Assembly: GCA_005954745.1 (NCBI GenBank)
Contig: CP040678.1
Span: 558,001 to 622,000 of the forward strand
Source: Halostella pelagica
Lineage (GTDB): Archaea > Halobacteriota > Halobacteria > Halobacteriales > Natronoarchaeaceae
Direction of reading: 5' to 3'
DNA length: 64,000 nucleotides
The position numbers and the translations under genes were made by a program. The notes under the pieces were generated by a model. The model searched no databases. It was not told the origin of the DNA and saw only the letters and a list, made by a program, of their open reading frames with translations. Below are positions 25,612-33,955 of this stretch, in pieces. Every line of letters begins with the position of its first letter. Positions within the stretch are counted from its first letter, which is position 1.

Positions 25612-27390
25612 ATGACAACCGAATCATCAGAGTACGTCCGCGTCGCCGACCGCGACGACCTCGTCGAGGAGGGTCGGGCGGTGACCACAGTCGAGGGACA
25701 ACCGATGGCGCTGTTCCACCACGAGGGGGAGATCCGCGCCGTGAACAACCGCTGTCCGCACATGGGGTTCCCGCTGGCGAAAGGGACCGTCGAGGACGGG
25801 ATACTCACCTGCCACTGGCATCACGCGCGGTTCGAACTCTCCTGCGGCGACACGTTCGACCCGTGGGCCGACGACGTCCAGACGTACCCGGTCGAGGTCC
25901 GGGACGGCGACGTGTACGTGGACCCGTATCCTGAACCCGACGAACCGCCGGTCGAACACTGGCAGAACCGTCTGGAAGCAGGACTCCGCGACGACCTCCG
26001 CCTCGTCATCGCCAAATCCGTCATCGGCCTGCTTGCGGACGACACCGACGAGCATAGCTCGTCGAGCCCCGGGACATCGTCCCGGAACGTCCCGTACACA
26101 GACCCCGTCAGAACCGGACTGGAGTTCGGCACGGAGTACCGCGCTGACGGGTGGGGGCCGGGCCTCGTCATCCTCGGCGCGATGGCGAACGTGTACGACG
26201 ACGTTCGCCCCGAGGACCGCCGCCGGGCGCTCTACCGGGGTTTGCTCGAAGTCGCGGACGACACCAGCGGCGAACCGCCGCGGTTCGAACAACCGACGTT
26301 TTCCAACCCCGCTCTCTCGAAGGACCGCCTGAAACAGTGGTTCCGGAAAACCGTCGAAGTACGCGACGACGACGGCGCGGAGCGCTGCCTCCGCACCGCC
26401 GTGGCGACGCTCGACCCGCCGGAAATCGCGGAGATACTCTACGCCGCGGGCACCGACCACGTCTACCTCGACTCCGGCCACACGCTCGATTTCGTCAACA
26501 AGGCGCTGGAGACCCTCGACCACGTCGGGTGGGAGCACGCCGAGCAGGCCGTCCCGACGCTCGTTCCGCGGTTCACGCAGGCGCGCCGCAGCGAGGAGCA
26601 GTCCGAGTGGCGACAGCCGATCGATCTGGGCGAACTGGTGTTCGAGTTTCACGGCGACCTCCCCGACCTGCTCGACGCGCGGGACGCCGGCGGCTGGGAA
26701 CCGCAAGCGGGGTTCGTCGACACGCTGCTCTCCGACGACCCGCACGATATCGTCGACGCCGTTCGCGGGGCTATCCGGAACGGCGCGACCGCCGAGCAAC
26801 TGGCCTCTCGCGTCACGTTCGCGGCGGCGACGCGGGTCGTTCAGTTCGCGACCACCAACGAGTTCAACGATTGGAACACGGTCCATCACACGTTCAGCTA
26901 CTGCAACGGCGTCCACGGCGGGGCCCGGCGCGTCGACGCGCCCGCGCTCTACCGCGGTGCGCTCCACGGCGCGATGAGCGTCTACCTCGACCGCTTCCTC
27001 AACACGCCGCCCGCGCCGATACCGGACGGCGACCCCGACGCGGACCCGGAAACAATCCCCGAGAAACTGCTGGAGACGTTCGACAAGGAGGGCGAAGTCG
27101 ACACCGCCGGCCGACTCGTCGCGGACTACCTCGCGGCCGACGGTGACCCCGCCGCGCTCAAGGCGACGCTCGGGCGGGGACTCCTCCGTGAGGACGCCGG
27201 GTTCCACACGCTCCAGCACGTCGAAGCCGGGTTCGAGCAGTTCGACCTCGCGGACGACCCCGACGAGGCGAGCGTGTATCTGATGGCCCCGGCGCGCTAC
27301 ATGGCCGCGCACTTCCCCACGCGGCGCTCGGCCGAGCAGACGTTCACCATCGCCGAGCGACTCCACCAAGGGGAGCGGATCCACAGGTAA
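25612..27390 (+). CDS. Rieske [2Fe-2S] protein with large uncharacterised C-terminal domain
   Basis: Residues 8-110 form a Rieske ferredoxin domain with ligands Cys48/His50 (RCPHMG) and Cys67/His70 (CHWHH). The following 480 residues contain no domain I recognise; they are rich in helices and keep conserved-looking His/Tyr/Asn patterns (WNTVHHTFSYCNGVHGG, FHTLQHVEAG, YMAAHFPTRR) that could bind metal or haem. It is not a ring-hydroxylating dioxygenase of the usual kind, which would show a compact 2-His-1-carboxylate site. A redox enzyme is likely; the reaction is unknown. Confidence 0.75.
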   Translation: MTTESSEYVRVADRDDLVEEGRAVTTVEGQPMALFHHEGEIRAVNNRCPHMGFPLAKGTVEDGILTCHWHHARFELSCGDTFDPWADDVQTYPVEVRDGDVYVDPYPEPDEPPVEHWQNRLEAGLRDDLRLVIAKSVIGLLADDTDEHSSSSPGTSSRNVPYTDPVRTGLEFGTEYRADGWGPGLVILGAMANVYDDVRPEDRRRALYRGLLEVADDTSGEPPRFEQPTFSNPALSKDRLKQWFRKTVEVRDDDGAERCLRTAVATLDPPEIAEILYAAGTDHVYLDSGHTLDFVNKALETLDHVGWEHAEQAVPTLVPRFTQARRSEEQSEWRQPIDLGELVFEFHGDLPDLLDARDAGGWEPQAGFVDTLLSDDPHDIVDAVRGAIRNGATAEQLASRVTFAAATRVVQFATTNEFNDWNTVHHTFSYCNGVHGGARRVDAPALYRGALHGAMSVYLDRFLNTPPAPIPDGDPDADPETIPEKLLETFDKEGEVDTAGRLVADYLAADGDPAALKATLGRGLLREDAGFHTLQHVEAGFEQFDLADDPDEASVYLMAPARYMAAHFPTRRSAEQTFTIAERLHQGERIHR

Positions 27391-27431
27391 CGACGACCTT
27401 TGTCACCTTTGGGGGTGAACTGTTCTTCCCT

Positions 27432-28439
27432 TTAGATCCCCTGTACGGTTTCGATGAGGCCTACTGATTCGAGGACCATCCACGCGAGAAACAGCGCGTA
27501 CAGGCCCAGGAAGCCAACGGCCTCGTTGTTGGTCAGTTCGAGATCCGTGCGGGTGAACACGATGAAAACGATAGTCGCGAACGCGAGAAACCCCATCGTC
27601 GGGATCGCCGCGAGGAAGTTGATAGTCGCTGACCCAGCTAGGAGGACGCCGACGGGGATGGCGACGAGCAGGTTGAACGTGTTGCTCCCGAGGACGTTCG
27701 TGAGACTGGTGACGTCCTCGCCGTTCGCGGCGGCGCGAACGCTGACGAACGCGTCGGGAAGGCTCGTCGCCGCGGCGATGACGGTTATCCCCCACAGGAA
27801 ACTCGGCGTGTCGAAGATCGCTCCGAGAGTAAGCGCCGCCCGGATTATCCCTTCGACGCCGACTGCGATGAGGACCAGCGCCCCCGCGAGCGTCGCCCAT
27901 TCCCGAAGCAGATTCACGTCGACGACCTCGGTAGCCGCGTGGTCGCTTGCGTCCTGCTGGTGGAGGAAGACGTAGACGCCGTACGTGGCGAGCGGAATGG
28001 CGGCGAGCGGCGGCGTGAGTATCGCGGCCCCGTTCGTCCCGCCGGGAACGTATGTCGCTCCGAGCGCGAACACGATAAAGAGGACGAGAACGCTGATGAT
28101 GTAAAACTGGGCGTCCTTGTGGACGATGTCGCGGGTCGCTTCGAGTTGGTCGCTAAACAGCGCGGAGAGCGCCGGGATCACGAGGAGGTTGAAGATGGCG
28201 CTCCCGACGATGGCCCCGACGCCGAGGGAGAACTCGCCGTGGACCAGCGTGCTGATCACGACGGAACTCAGTTCGGGAAAGCTCGACCCGACGGCGACGA
28301 CGATAGCGCCGTGTACGGCGACGGGCAACCCGTAGTACTTGCTGAGGCGTTCAGCTGACCCTTCGAGGAGTTCGCTCCCCTTCCAGATGACGCCCGTCGC
28401 AATCACTGCAAGTGCAAGCGAGACGAGGATGCCGTTCAT
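27432..28439 (-). CDS. Sodium:calcium antiporter, CaCA family
   Basis: The 335-residue membrane protein has ten predicted helices in two inverted halves carrying the alpha-repeats GSSFPELSSVVIS with GSAIFNLL, and AATSLPDAFVSV with GSNTFNLL. This matches prokaryotic YrbG-type exchangers, which swap calcium for sodium across the cell membrane. A charged loop (about 165-185) joins the halves. It is convergent with the Rieske gene; a GGGTGA/TCACC hairpin lies in the 41-base gap. Confidence 0.9.
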   Translation of the reverse strand: MNGILVSLALAVIATGVIWKGSELLEGSAERLSKYYGLPVAVHGAIVVAVGSSFPELSSVVISTLVHGEFSLGVGAIVGSAIFNLLVIPALSALFSDQLEATRDIVHKDAQFYIISVLVLFIVFALGATYVPGGTNGAAILTPPLAAIPLATYGVYVFLHQQDASDHAATEVVDVNLLREWATLAGALVLIAVGVEGIIRAALTLGAIFDTPSFLWGITVIAAATSLPDAFVSVRAAANGEDVTSLTNVLGSNTFNLLVAIPVGVLLAGSATINFLAAIPTMGFLAFATIVFIVFTRTDLELTNNEAVGFLGLYALFLAWMVLESVGLIETVQGI

Positions 28440-28738
28440 CTGTTGGTATTTGTCGGTTCCCAGTGAAAGACGTGTCTCATCCAGACGCGTGAAACAGAGA
28501 CGGCACTGCGTTCGTTTTCGAAACGTGACGTAAGCAAGTCTGCACTGGCTTTCGTCTCGTGTTCTCGCCGACTCGCTACTGCTCGTCGTCGTCGCCTAAC
28601 TGAAAAAGTTCGCTCCGCTCACGTTTTCAGACTCGGAAGCATCGGAGATGCTTCCAGCCTTCGGTCGCTCGTTTCTCTCACTCCCGAAGACACCGGGAGA
28701 GCAAAGCTCTCCCGAGCCGACGAGAACGACTCGACTCG
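28440..28738. other. 299-base gap with three hairpins and a copy of the dnaK 3' end
   Basis: No gene is seen. At 28568-28594 a 25-base stretch repeats the dnaK 3' end (28732-28757) with one difference, including the stop codon, 163 bases apart. Between the copies lie a stem CTGAAAA.GT/AC.TTTTCAG (about 28600-28630), a perfect GGAAGCATC/GATGCTTCC stem (28634-28654) and a perfect CGGGAGAGC/GCTCTCCCG stem (28693-28713). These sit downstream of dnaK and could end its transcript. Confidence 0.6.
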
Positions 28739-30646
28739 CTACTGCTCGTCTTCGTCGTTCTCGTCGACGTCTTCGAAGTCCGCGTCGACGAACTCCTCGT
28801 CGTCGCCGGGCGCGCCGCCGGGGCCGCCCGCGGGACCGCCGGCCGGGCCGCCGCCCATTCCGCCAGCGCCAGCACCAGCGCCGCCTGCGCCGGCCTGGGC
28901 CTGCTGCTGGTACATCTGCTTGCCGATCTCCTGAAGTTCCTTGCTCAGGGTCTCGGTAGCGTCCTCGATTTCCTCCTTGGAGGCGTCGTCGTCTTCGAGG
29001 GTGGCTTCGACGTTCTCGATCTCGGCTTCGATCGCTTCGCGGAGTTCCGCGTCGACTTCGTCCTCGTTCTCTTCCAGCAGGGTCTGTGCGCGCTGGACCG
29101 ACGCTTCGGCCTCGTTACGGGCCTCGATGCGCTCGCGGCGGCGCTCGTCCTCTTCGGCGTGTTCCTCGGCTTCCTCCTGCATCTCCTCGATCTGTTCGTC
29201 GGACAGTCCGGCACCGCCCTCGATGGTGATCTCCTCGCTCTCGCCGGAGCCCTGGTCCTTGGCGGAGACGTTGACGATGCCGTTCTCGTCGATGGAGAAC
29301 GTCACCTCGATCTGCGGCGTCCCTGCGGGGGCCGGCGGGATGCCGGTCAGGTGGAACTCGCCGAGCAGTTCGTTCTCCTCGGCTATCTCGCGTTCACCCT
29401 GGAACACGCGGACCTGGACGGAGGTCTGGTTGTCCGCCGCGGTCGTGAAGATCTTCGACTCCTCGGTCGGGATCGTCGTGTTCTTCTCGATGAGGCGCTC
29501 GAACAGACCGCCCTTGACCTCGATACCGAGAGAAAGCGGCGTCACGTCGAGCAAAACGATATCGTCGACGTCGCCGGAGAGGACGCCGCCCTGGATTGCC
29601 GCGCCCAGTGCAACCGCCTCGTCCGGGTTGACGTTTTTCTTCGGCTCCTGACCGGTGAGTGACTCGACTTGCTCCTCGACCTGCGGCATTCGGGTCGACC
29701 CGCCGACGAGCAGCACCTCGTCGATGTCGCTCTCGTCGTAGCCGGCGTCTTCGAGGGCCTGCTCCGTCGGACCCACCGTCCGCTCGATGAGGTCAGACGT
29801 GAGCGACTCGAACTTCGCGCGAGTCATCGACTTTTCGAGGTGGATGGGGCCGTCGTCGGTCGCCGTGATGAACGGCAGATTGATCTCGGTTTCCTTGCGC
29901 GATGAGAGTTCGATCTTCGCCTCCTCCGCGGCGTCTTTCAGTCGCTGGAGAGCCTGGCGGTCCTCGCGCAGGTCGATGCCGTGTTCGTCCTCGAACTCGT
30001 CGGCGAGCCAGTCGATAATAGCGCCGTCCCAGTCGTCACCGCCGAGGTCGTTGTCGCCGTTCGTCGCGACGACTTCGTAGACGCCGCCGCCGAGATCGAG
30101 AATAGAGACGTCGAACGTTCCGCCACCGAGGTCGTAGACGAGGACGGTCTGGTCGGACTCGTCGTCGAGACCGTACGCCATCGAGGCGGCCGTCGGTTCG
30201 TTGACGATCCGGTCTACTTCGAAGCCGGCTATCTCGCCGGCGTCTTTCGTCGCCTGACGCTGGCGGTCGTTGAAGTACGCCGGGACCGTGATGACGGCCT
30301 TCTCGATCTCGTCGCCGAGATACTCCTCGGCGTCTCGTTTGATCTTCTGAAGGATCATCGCCGAGAGTTCTTCCGGCGTGTACTCCTCGCCGTCTATCTC
30401 GACGGTGTAGTCCTCCTCCCCCATGTGGCGCTTGATGGACTGGATCGTCCGTTCCGGGTTCTGGACGGCCTGGTTCTTCGCCGGCTTTCCGATGAGTCGC
30501 TCGCCGTCGTCGGAGAACGAGACGACAGAGGGCGTCGTTCGTTCCCCTTCGCTGTTGACGATGATCTCCGGGTCACCGCCTTCCATCACTGCGAACGCAC
30601 TGTTTGTCGTACCCAAGTCTATTCCGAGAATCTTGTTACTCGCCAT
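28739..30646 (-). CDS. dnaK: Chaperone protein DnaK (Hsp70)
   Basis: The 635-residue protein has the Hsp70 nucleotide-binding domain ([50 protein letters not shown]), the linker [11 protein letters not shown], the substrate-binding domain and an acidic C-terminal tail after a Gly/Ala/Met-rich stretch. It folds and protects proteins with ATP, DnaJ and GrpE. A TATA box (TTTAAA at 30674-30679) lies about 28 bases before the start. The tail end and stop have a second copy 163 bases downstream. Confidence 0.97.
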   Translation of the reverse strand: MASNKILGIDLGTTNSAFAVMEGGDPEIIVNSEGERTTPSVVSFSDDGERLIGKPAKNQAVQNPERTIQSIKRHMGEEDYTVEIDGEEYTPEELSAMILQKIKRDAEEYLGDEIEKAVITVPAYFNDRQRQATKDAGEIAGFEVDRIVNEPTAASMAYGLDDESDQTVLVYDLGGGTFDVSILDLGGGVYEVVATNGDNDLGGDDWDGAIIDWLADEFEDEHGIDLREDRQALQRLKDAAEEAKIELSSRKETEINLPFITATDDGPIHLEKSMTRAKFESLTSDLIERTVGPTEQALEDAGYDESDIDEVLLVGGSTRMPQVEEQVESLTGQEPKKNVNPDEAVALGAAIQGGVLSGDVDDIVLLDVTPLSLGIEVKGGLFERLIEKNTTIPTEESKIFTTAADNQTSVQVRVFQGEREIAEENELLGEFHLTGIPPAPAGTPQIEVTFSIDENGIVNVSAKDQGSGESEEITIEGGAGLSDEQIEEMQEEAEEHAEEDERRRERIEARNEAEASVQRAQTLLEENEDEVDAELREAIEAEIENVEATLEDDDASKEEIEDATETLSKELQEIGKQMYQQQAQAGAGGAGAGAGGMGGGPAGGPAGGPGGAPGDDEEFVDADFEDVDENDEDEQ

Positions 30647-30673
30647 CTTGAACAGTACTTGCTCACTCGTTGG

Positions 30674-30679
30674 TTTAAA
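30674..30679 (-). promoter_or_regulatory. dnaK TATA box
   Basis: TTTAAA within GGTTTAAACC sits 28 bases upstream of the dnaK ATG at 30646, the usual archaeal distance for a near-leaderless transcript. It implies dnaK can be transcribed apart from grpE. Confidence 0.6.
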
Positions 30680-30779
30680 CCTTGCTACACACCCTGAACC
30701 GCCGAATAAAACTACGACGCAGCGCCTGGATTAAAGAAATCCGTGGGGAGTCGAACCCCCTCGACTTATATACGCGCTG

Positions 30780-31778
30780 TCAGTTGTCGCTCCCGTCTAT
30801 CGCGTCGCTAATCTGGTTGTCGCTCGCCTCCGAAACGTCGCCGGTCCCTCGCTCGTCCGCGTCGTCGGACCCTTCGATTTCGCCGCCGAGTTCGATCGCT
30901 TCTGCCTCCTCGTCGGCGTCCACCTCGCCGCCGTCCGTTTTCTCGCCGGAATCGCCGTTCGAGTCGGACGGTTCGCTCTCGTCGGCGTCCGGATCTGCCT
31001 CGACGTCGGCACTCCCGCCGCTCCCGTCGCTGACGGTGACCTGCGCCGTTTCGAGGACTTTCTCGCCCATCTCGTAGCCGGGTTTGTACACCTCGGCGAT
31101 GGTGTCTTCCGGTTGGTCGCTCTCGACGCGCATCATCACCTCGTGTCGCTGGGGGTCGACCGCCTCGCCCGGTTCCGGGTCGACTTCGGAGACGTTCTCC
31201 CCGTCGAGCACGCGGTCGAACTCCTTCAGCGTCATTTTCACGCCCTCGCGGATGCTCTCGACGTCGTCGTGGTCCCCGTCTACGGCCCGCTTCAGGTTGT
31301 CCCGAACGTCGAGCAGTCGCTCGACGAGGTCCTCAGTCGCGCGGTCGCGGATCTGGTCCTGGCGCTTCTTCGCGCGTTTCTTGTAGTTCTGAAAGTCCGC
31401 CTGCTTGCGTTTCAGGCGGTCCTCTAGGTCCTCGATCTCCTCGTCGCGCTCCTCGGTCGCGGACTCCAGTTCGTCCACCCGCTCGTCGAGTTCGACCGCT
31501 TTCGAAAGCAGTGCGCCGACCTCCGCTCCGAGTTCGTCGTCGTACTCGGCGACCCTGTCCGGGAGGTCACTCAGCGTCGGTTCTGCCCCTCCGAGTTCGC
31601 TGTCCGTCGTTTCGGACTCTGCCGGTGCTGACCGCTCCGGTTCGGACTCTATCGGTTCCGATCCCACCGATTCGGACTCCGTCGCTTCGGCGTCTTCCGG
31701 TTCCGTCTCCGCGTCTTCCGTCTCGGCGCCGGGGTCTCGTTCCCCCGTCGTGGCGTCCGGTCCCTCGTCTTCGCTCAT
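30780..31778 (-). CDS. grpE: Nucleotide exchange factor GrpE
   Basis: The 332-residue protein contains a GrpE core (about 100-250): a long coiled coil (ELDERVDELESATEERDEEIEDLEDRLKRKQADFQNYKKRAKK in pieces) and the head domain ending in GYEMGEKVLETAQVTVS. It is much longer than bacterial GrpE (about 200) because of acidic, Ser/Glu-rich tails at both ends, a haloarchaeal salt adaptation. It releases ADP from DnaK. The start at 31778 is preferred: a TATA-like TTTAATA lies about 25-30 bases upstream. grpE precedes dnaK by 133 bases. Confidence 0.95.
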   Translation of the reverse strand: MSEDEGPDATTGERDPGAETEDAETEPEDAEATESESVGSEPIESEPERSAPAESETTDSELGGAEPTLSDLPDRVAEYDDELGAEVGALLSKAVELDERVDELESATEERDEEIEDLEDRLKRKQADFQNYKKRAKKRQDQIRDRATEDLVERLLDVRDNLKRAVDGDHDDVESIREGVKMTLKEFDRVLDGENVSEVDPEPGEAVDPQRHEVMMRVESDQPEDTIAEVYKPGYEMGEKVLETAQVTVSDGSGGSADVEADPDADESEPSDSNGDSGEKTDGGEVDADEEAEAIELGGEIEGSDDADERGTGDVSEASDNQISDAIDGSDN

Positions 31779-31910
31779 TGCCCGAACGAAGACGGCCGGC
31801 GGGTTTAATACTTCATACTGACGGCCGTAAGTCATCGCCCGCTGTCGCAGAGACGCCTGTGGACTCTCCGGTCCGGGGAGGGCCGACACGTCAGAACCGG
31901 ACGGGGACCG

Positions 31911-31918
31911 ATTTAAAC
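31911..31918 (+). promoter_or_regulatory. TATA box of the XPB helicase gene
   Basis: ATTTAAAC in the grpE/XPB divergent region ends about 22 bases ahead of the GTG at 31940, supporting that GTG as the true start. Confidence 0.55.
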
Positions 31919-31939
31919 CAGTAGCGCCAACGAGCGGGC

Positions 31940-33280
31940 GTGGCCGCACTCACGCTTCGCTACGAGAACGGGACCGTTCGGATCGAGGGTGACGGGTGGT
32001 GTCCGCCGTTCGTCGAGAGCGACCCGCGGTCGGAAACCCGCCGGGCACCGGGATTCCGCTACGCCGACCTGCTGGCGGGCCTCGACGGTCGCGGCGTCAC
32101 GTACGAGGACCGCGTGCTCGATGTCGACCCGCTGTCGAACCTCGACTCCGCGTACGAACTCCGGGCGTATCAGGCCGACGCGCTGGACGCCTGGCGGGAT
32201 GCGGACGAACGCGGCGTCCTCGAACTGCCCACCGGCAGCGGAAAGACGGTCATCGCGATCAAAGCGATCGAAGCCCTCGCGGTTCCGACGCTCGTCGTCG
32301 CCCCGACTATCGACCTGGTGACGCAGTGGCGGCGCGAACTGGAAACCGAGTTCGACCGCCCCGTCGGACAGCTCGGCGGCGGCGAGCAGCGGCTGGAACC
32401 GCTGACAGTCTCGACGTACGACTCGGCGTACCTGCGGGCCGACGACATCGGTAACCGCTTCGGCTTCGTCGTCTTCGACGAAGTGCACCACCTCGGCGGC
32501 GAGGGGTACCGCGAGATAGCTCGGCTCCTCCCCGCACCGCCGCGGATTGGACTGACGGCGACGTTCGAGCGCCCGGACGACGCCCACGAGGTGATAGAGG
32601 AACTCGTCGGTCCCGTCGTCTACCGCGTCTCGCCGGAGGAACTCGCCGGCGACCACCTCGCGCCGTACGACGTCAAGCGGATATCCGTCTCGCTCAGCGA
32701 CGCCGAGCGCGAGGAGTACGAGCGCCAGCAGGACGTTTTCACGGATTACCTCGCGCGGTCGAACATACAGATGCGAAGCGGGAGCGACTATCAGGAACTC
32801 GTCAAGCGCTCCGGGAACGACCCGGAGGCCCGCGAGGCGTTACTGGCCAAGCAACGCGCTCGCGAGATCATGATGGGTAGCGAGCGGAAAGTCGACCGTC
32901 TCGCCGATATTCTCGACGACCACCGCGAGGACCGCGTCATCCTGTTTACGGCCCACAACGACCTCGCCTACCGCATCTCGGAGCGGTTCCTGATCCCCGC
33001 GGTGACCCACCGCACGAGCGCCGCCGAGCGACGCGAGATCATCGAGCGGTTCCGCGACGGCACTTACTCGCGCATCGTCACGTCGAACGTGTTAGACGAG
33101 GGCGTCGACGTGCCGGATGCGAACGTCGCCGTGGTGCTCTCCGGCAGCGGCAGCGAGCGGGAGTTCACGCAGCGTCTCGGACGGATCCTGCGCCCGAAAG
33201 CGGACGGAGGGCGAGCGCTCCTCTACGAGATTGTGAGCGAGGAAACGGCGGAGGAGCGCGTGGCTTCTCGCCGTCGATGA
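31940..33280 (+). CDS. XPB/Rad25-type superfamily 2 DNA helicase
   Basis: The 446-residue helicase has Walker A LPTGSGKT (about 93-100), motif II DEVHH (near 180), motif III LTATFER and the C-terminal motifs VTSNVLDEGVDVPDANV and FTQRLGRILRPK. The N-terminal damage-recognition-like domain (1-75) matches archaeal XPB. It opens DNA for repair; in archaea it works with the nuclease Bax1, which is encoded 676 bases downstream. GTG start, set by the TATA box at 31911. The 3' end, including the stop, is duplicated just downstream. Confidence 0.92.
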   Translation: MAALTLRYENGTVRIEGDGWCPPFVESDPRSETRRAPGFRYADLLAGLDGRGVTYEDRVLDVDPLSNLDSAYELRAYQADALDAWRDADERGVLELPTGSGKTVIAIKAIEALAVPTLVVAPTIDLVTQWRRELETEFDRPVGQLGGGEQRLEPLTVSTYDSAYLRADDIGNRFGFVVFDEVHHLGGEGYREIARLLPAPPRIGLTATFERPDDAHEVIEELVGPVVYRVSPEELAGDHLAPYDVKRISVSLSDAEREEYERQQDVFTDYLARSNIQMRSGSDYQELVKRSGNDPEAREALLAKQRAREIMMGSERKVDRLADILDDHREDRVILFTAHNDLAYRISERFLIPAVTHRTSAAERREIIERFRDGTYSRIVTSNVLDEGVDVPDANVAVVLSGSGSEREFTQRLGRILRPKADGGRALLYEIVSEETAEERVASRRR

Positions 33281-33375
33281 CCTTGTGTCATCGGAACGTG
33301 AGAAGTCACGTGCTTAGCGTGGCCTCTCGCCGTCGATGAGTCCGTCTCAGTGGGACGTGAGAGGACGCGCTTAGC
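33260..33375. repeat. Diverged tandem duplication of the XPB gene 3' end with conserved hairpins
   Basis: Unit 1 (33260-33318, 59 bp) holds the last XPB codons and stop; unit 2 (33319-33375, 57 bp) is a diverged copy. Each can fold: unit 1 has CTTCTC/GAGAAG outside and CGATGAC/GTCATCG inside, and unit 2 has CCTCTC/GAGAGG outside and TGAG/CTCA inside. Substitutions in one arm are matched in the other, so the structure seems to be kept. A 3'-end or termination structure is the simplest reading. Confidence 0.65.
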
Positions 33376-33416
33376 TTGCGTATCGTCGGAGTACGGCTTC
33401 GGCAGCAGAGACGAAC

Positions 33417-33881
33417 TCACTCCTCGATGGGCTCCCAGTGCGGGGCGATCCGCTTACTGTCCGCTTCGAGATATTCGCTGCGCTTTATGTCGAACACGAA
33501 CTCGTAGGTCTCGCGCTCGCCGGGGTCGAGGCGGACAGTCTCTCGTTCGGCGTAGGTCGTTTCGTCGACGACCACTTTGAAGACGAGAACGGCCGCCTGG
33601 GGTTCTTCGGTCTCGTTCGTGACGGTAGACGTGACCGAGAGGTACCCGTCGTCCGTCTCGCCGTAATCCGTGGCGACGAAGGTAAAACCGTCCCCGGGAG
33701 AGGCTGTCGCAGTCAGATTGAGGGTGACGTTCCCCGACTCGGACGCGGTGGGGTAGTCGTCGGATTTGGGCGGCCCCTCGCGTGCCGACCACTCGTCGCG
33801 GTTCTTGCCACACCCCGCGAGCCCCGCAACGCCAGCGACGCCGAGCGCCCGGAGGAGTTCCCGCCGTTTCATATCCGCCAC
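33417..33881 (-). CDS. Tat-type lipoprotein, function unknown
   Basis: The 154-residue protein starts MADMKRRELLRALG, with twin arginines at 6-7, and a lipobox LAGC ending at Cys24: a Tat-exported, lipid-anchored extracellular protein as is common in haloarchaea. The mature part is predicted beta-rich and resembles immunoglobulin-like FxLyD-type domains. It lies between the XPB and Bax1 genes on the opposite strand. Starting at the inner ATG (33872) would still keep the signal peptide. Confidence 0.8.
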   Translation of the reverse strand: MADMKRRELLRALGVAGVAGLAGCGKNRDEWSAREGPPKSDDYPTASESGNVTLNLTATASPGDGFTFVATDYGETDDGYLSVTSTVTNETEEPQAAVLVFKVVVDETTYAERETVRLDPGERETYEFVFDIKRSEYLEADSKRIAPHWEPIEE

Positions 33882-33955
33882 GTGGTAGCAGGGGGACGTA
33901 TGCTTTGCGACCCGGACCGACCGCTTTTGACGCTGGCGCGTCGACTACCGGTCGG

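Noticed and set aside
26041-26070. A possible frameshift in the Rieske protein at a Ser-rich stretch (SSSSPGTSS)
   Set aside because: The frame and codon pattern continue unbroken on both sides; it reads as a flexible linker between domains.
25627-27384. A 585-residue open frame opposite the Rieske gene, and similar long frames opposite the acyl-CoA synthetase (10276-11991) and UbiA/methyltransferase genes (41626-43191)
   Set aside because: High GC content makes long antisense frames common. They are Arg/Val-rich, lack acidic haloarchaeal composition and show no recognisable motifs, while the opposite strand has clear families.
30725-30779. A T-arm-like GTGGGGAGTCGAACCCC stretch between dnaK and grpE as a tRNA
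   Set aside because: No acceptor stem, D-arm or anticodon arm can be drawn around it.
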